From an uncultured Opitutia bacterium (GTDB taxonomy: Bacteria; Verrucomicrobiota; Verrucomicrobiia; Opitutales; Opitutaceae), in contig CAIQQB010000003.1 in the NCBI GenBank assembly GCA_903873805.1, positions 1-55,268 on the forward strand: DNA of 55,268 nucleotides. The letters run 5' to 3'. Below the pieces are notes generated by a model. The model saw only the letters and a program-made list of their open reading frames with translations, was not told the origin of the DNA and ran no database searches. Below, piece after piece: positions 53,257 through 55,268 of this stretch (position 1 is the first letter of the stretch; each line of letters starts with the position of its first letter). A program made the translations under genes and the position numbers.

Positions 53257-55268
53257 ATGTATCGCAATTCCATACCCCGTTGGCTCTTACTGACAACTGC
53301 TCTGGCCGTTGGTGCCCTCCGCGGACAGGCTCAGGATCTCGGTGGCGGCACACCGATTCTGGTGCAAAGCGTCCCTACGCAGGTGCTGACAGTCGGTAGC
53401 TCGGCCGCGTCGGTCGACCTGAGCGGGTACATCCATAATCCGACGGTGCCCGGCACGGCGGTGCGGATCTCGGTGCAGATTGGAACCTTGAGCAGCGGTT
53501 TCATCGATGTGGCGCTGACGGACCAGCAGACGCCCCTGACGGTGGCCAACTTTCTCGCTTACATCAAAGCCGGCTACTACGCCAACAACTGCGTGCACCG
53601 TTCGATCCCGGGCTTCATCATTCAGGACGGCGGCTTCTATTTTCCCACCAGTTCTTCGATCGATTTCGTCCCGACGTTTTCCCCGGTGCAAAACGAGCCC
53701 GGCCTCTCCAACGTGAGGGGGACCATCGCGATGGCCAAGCTGGGCAGCGATCCGAACAGCGCGACCAGTCAGTGGTTCATCAACCTGGCCGACAATTCCG
53801 CCAATCTCAACAATCAGAACGGCGGGTTCACCGTGTTTGGCTATGTGATCGGCAACACGATGGCCGAGGCGGATGCAATTGCCGCGGTGACAACCTATGA
53901 TGCCAGCGCCTCCCTCAACAGTAACTTCACCGATTTGCCGCTGACGGCTCCGATTCTGGCTGTGGCAAATTTCGTCCAGACCTCCATCGCCGTCATCCCG
54001 GGGATCACCCATGCGGCCAGCCCGGCGGACGGCACGTTGGTGACGGCCACCATCAGCGGCAACACGCTGCTTCTCACCCCTTCGGCCGTCAAAACCGGGA
54101 GCACGACGGTTACCGTCACGTCCACCGCCCTCGATGGCGGGCAGCTTAGCACAACAGTCGGAGTCACTGTCACGCCGCCTCCTTCCGCGCCGAGCTTTAC
54201 CGCCAACCCGGTTTCCGCCTCGGTGGTGGCAGGGCAGGGCGCGTCGTTTGTGGTCACCACCGCCGGCTATCCGGCGCCCACGCTGCAATGGCAGAGCGCG
54301 GCGACGGGATCGGGCACCTTCTCCGATCTCACCAACGGCGGCGCCTACAGCGGAGTCACCACGGCGACCCTGAGCGTGGCCAACTCCACGGTGGCCATGT
54401 CCGGCCTGCAGTTCCGTTGCACGGCTTCCAATAGTGTGAGCTCGGGGATCGCCAGCGGTGCCGCGACTCTGACCGTCACCCCGGCTCCGGCGACGGTGAC
54501 GCTCTCCAGCCTCACCCCGACCTACACCGGCGCGCCACTGCCTGTGACGGTCACGACGAATCCCACCGGGCTGGCCGTGACCGTGACCTACAGCGGCAAC
54601 ACGACAACTGCGCCGACCAATGTCGGTTCCTATCCGGTGACAGCGGTTGTGTCCGATGCCAACCATACGGGCTCGGCTTCGGGCACGTTGGTCATCGGGC
54701 AAGCGCCGGCGACCGTGACGCTTTCCAGTCTGACGCCAACCTACACGGGCGCACCACTGCCCGTGACAGTCACGACGAACCCGCCCGGGCTGTCTGTGAC
54801 GGTGACCTACAGCGGCAACACCACGACCGCGCCGACCAACGCCGGCTCCTATCCGGTGACGGCGGTTGTCTCCGATCCCAACCATACCGGTTCGGCTTCG
54901 GGCACGCTGGCCATCGGGCAAGCGCCGGCGACCGTGACGCTTTCCAGTCTGACGCCGACCTACACGGGCGCACCACTGCCCGTGACGGTCACGACGAATC
55001 CCGCCGGGCTGGCTGTGACGGTGACCTACAGCGGCAACACGACGACGGCGCCGACCAACGTCGGCTCCTATCCGGTGACGGCGGTCGTGTCCGATGCGAA
55101 CCACACGGGCTCGGCTTCGGGCACGCTGGTCATCGGGCCGGCGCCGGCGACCGTGACGCTTTCCAGTCTGACGCCGACCTACACGGGTACGCCATTGCCC
55201 GTAACGGTCACGACGAATCCCGCTGGGCTGGCTGTGACCGTGACGTACAGCGGCAACACCACGACGGC
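53257..55268 (+). CDS. Exported cyclophilin-type peptidyl-prolyl isomerase with Ig-like and MBG repeats (3' end outside window)
   Basis: The ATG at 53257 opens a frame that runs without a stop to the window end (670 codons). Signal peptide MYRNSIPRWLLLTTALAVGA, then LRGQAQ. The cyclophilin domain (about residues 70-215) shows TPLTVANFLAYIKAGYY, CVHRSIPGFIIQDGG (the catalytic Arg after His) and RGTIAMAKLGSDPNSATSQW followed by FINLADN. An Ig-like domain follows (about 310-405; GYPAPTLQWQS, LQFRCTASNSVSSG), then MBG-type beta repeats, each 73 residues (ATVTLSSLTPTYTGAPLPVT...). The prolyl isomerase may fold or refold exported proteins, with the repeats as a stalk. Long antisense open frames over this gene are caused by its repetitive codons. 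Confidence 0.88.
   Translation, partial: MYRNSIPRWLLLTTALAVGALRGQAQDLGGGTPILVQSVPTQVLTVGSSAASVDLSGYIHNPTVPGTAVRISVQIGTLSSGFIDVALTDQQTPLTVANFLAYIKAGYYANNCVHRSIPGFIIQDGGFYFPTSSSIDFVPTFSPVQNEPGLSNVRGTIAMAKLGSDPNSATSQWFINLADNSANLNNQNGGFTVFGYVIGNTMAEADAIAAVTTYDASASLNSNFTDLPLTAPILAVANFVQTSIAVIPGITHAASPADGTLVTATISGNTLLLTPSAVKTGSTTVTVTSTALDGGQLSTTVGVTVTPPPSAPSFTANPVSASVVAGQGASFVVTTAGYPAPTLQWQSAATGSGTFSDLTNGGAYSGVTTATLSVANSTVAMSGLQFRCTASNSVSSGIASGAATLTVTPAPATVTLSSLTPTYTGAPLPVTVTTNPTGLAVTVTYSGNTTTAPTNVGSYPVTAVVSDANHTGSASGTLVIGQAPATVTLSSLTPTYTGAPLPVTVTTNPPGLSVTVTYSGNTTTAPTNAGSYPVTAVVSDPNHTGSASGTLAIGQAPATVTLSSLTPTYTGAPLPVTVTTNPAGLAVTVTYSGNTTTAPTNVGSYPVTAVVSDANHTGSASGTLVIGPAPATVTLSSLTPTYTGTPLPVTVTTNPAGLAVTVTYSGNTTT
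54491..55268 (+). repeat. 219-bp tandem repeats encoding MBG domains
   Basis: Units begin at 54491, 54710, 54929 and 55148 (cgaccgtgacgctttccagt), exactly 219 bp apart, and are nearly identical at the DNA level. At least 3.5 copies are in the window and the array continues past its end. Such high identity suggests recent duplication or gene conversion, and copy number may be mis-assembled. Confidence 0.95.

Noticed and set aside
53287-55104. A 605-residue antisense open frame over the cyclophilin/MBG gene
   Set aside because: The sense frame has a signal peptide, cyclophilin and MBG motifs. The antisense frame is a by-product of the 219-bp repeats.
54491-55268. Possible CRISPR or satellite DNA
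   Set aside because: The 219-bp units are in frame and encode 73-residue MBG domains.

Overview
The window is a 55 kb, GC-rich (roughly two-thirds G+C by eye) stretch of bacterial chromosome. It most resembles a member of the Verrucomicrobiota, probably the Opitutaceae. This is inferred from gene content and style: many singly exported polysaccharide-degrading enzymes with no SusC/SusD pair, a sulfatase with its maturase, DUF4159 and DUF5107 proteins, Ala/Pro/Gly/Arg-rich exported proteins, and short palindromic repeats in almost every intergenic gap. No rRNA, tRNA, CRISPR array, transposase or transcriptional regulator was recognised.

Layout. 1-4.6 kb: the 3' end of a RecD2-type helicase, an unrecognised protein, and a pair of exported M16 peptidases (one with the zinc motif, one without). 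4.9-20.4 kb, all on the minus strand: a pectin/glycan enzyme island with two PL22 oligogalacturonate lyase paralogues, an unknown helical-repeat protein, GH43, GH2, two sialate/pectin O-acetylesterase paralogues, a GH29 alpha-L-fucosidase and a fumarylacetoacetase-family enzyme. 20.5-27.5 kb: an Asp-box (BNR) propeller protein, a Doc-like toxin with an unrecognised antitoxin, a formylglycine-generating enzyme next to its likely client sulfatase, a DUF4159 protein, and an FGE-fold lipoprotein candidate without the catalytic cysteines. 27.6-33.3 kb: gcvP, a trypsin-like protease broken by a frameshift in a G run, and a small exported His-Pro repeat protein between two copies of a 25-bp repeat. 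33.6-48 kb: a GH112 galactosyl phosphorylase, a GH42 beta-galactosidase, a second and larger helical-repeat protein, a small membrane protein, a DUF5107-TPR protein, a GH50-like (agarase-family) enzyme and a GH140-like apiosidase. 48-55.3 kb: MarC membrane protein, TylF-type methyltransferase, a type IV pilin-like protein, a DHA2-type MFS exporter, a beta-hydroxyacid dehydrogenase, and the start of a large exported cyclophilin/Ig/MBG-repeat protein that runs off the window.

How the genes fit together. Exported PL22, GH43, GH2, GH42, GH140 and esterase enzymes would together strip and shorten pectin, especially rhamnogalacturonan I and II. The GH112 phosphorylase has no signal peptide and would split a galactosyl disaccharide with phosphate inside the cell. 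Fucosidase, sulfatase plus FGE, and the GH50-like enzyme extend the range to fucosylated, sulfated or agar-like glycans. This is inference from family membership; substrates are not proven by sequence.

Most notable observations: (1) two exported proteins 29 kb apart share an apparently undescribed paired helical repeat; (2) at least six exported enzymes or exported proteins of unrelated folds carry Gly/Arg/Ala/Pro-rich inserts; (3) at least ten kinds of palindromic or inverted repeat fill the gaps, and several enter reading frames (recD2, gcvP twice, the GH29 gene, both PL22 genes); (4) inverted 47-bp repeats bracket the FGE-sulfatase pair, and direct 25-bp repeats bracket the His-Pro repeat gene.
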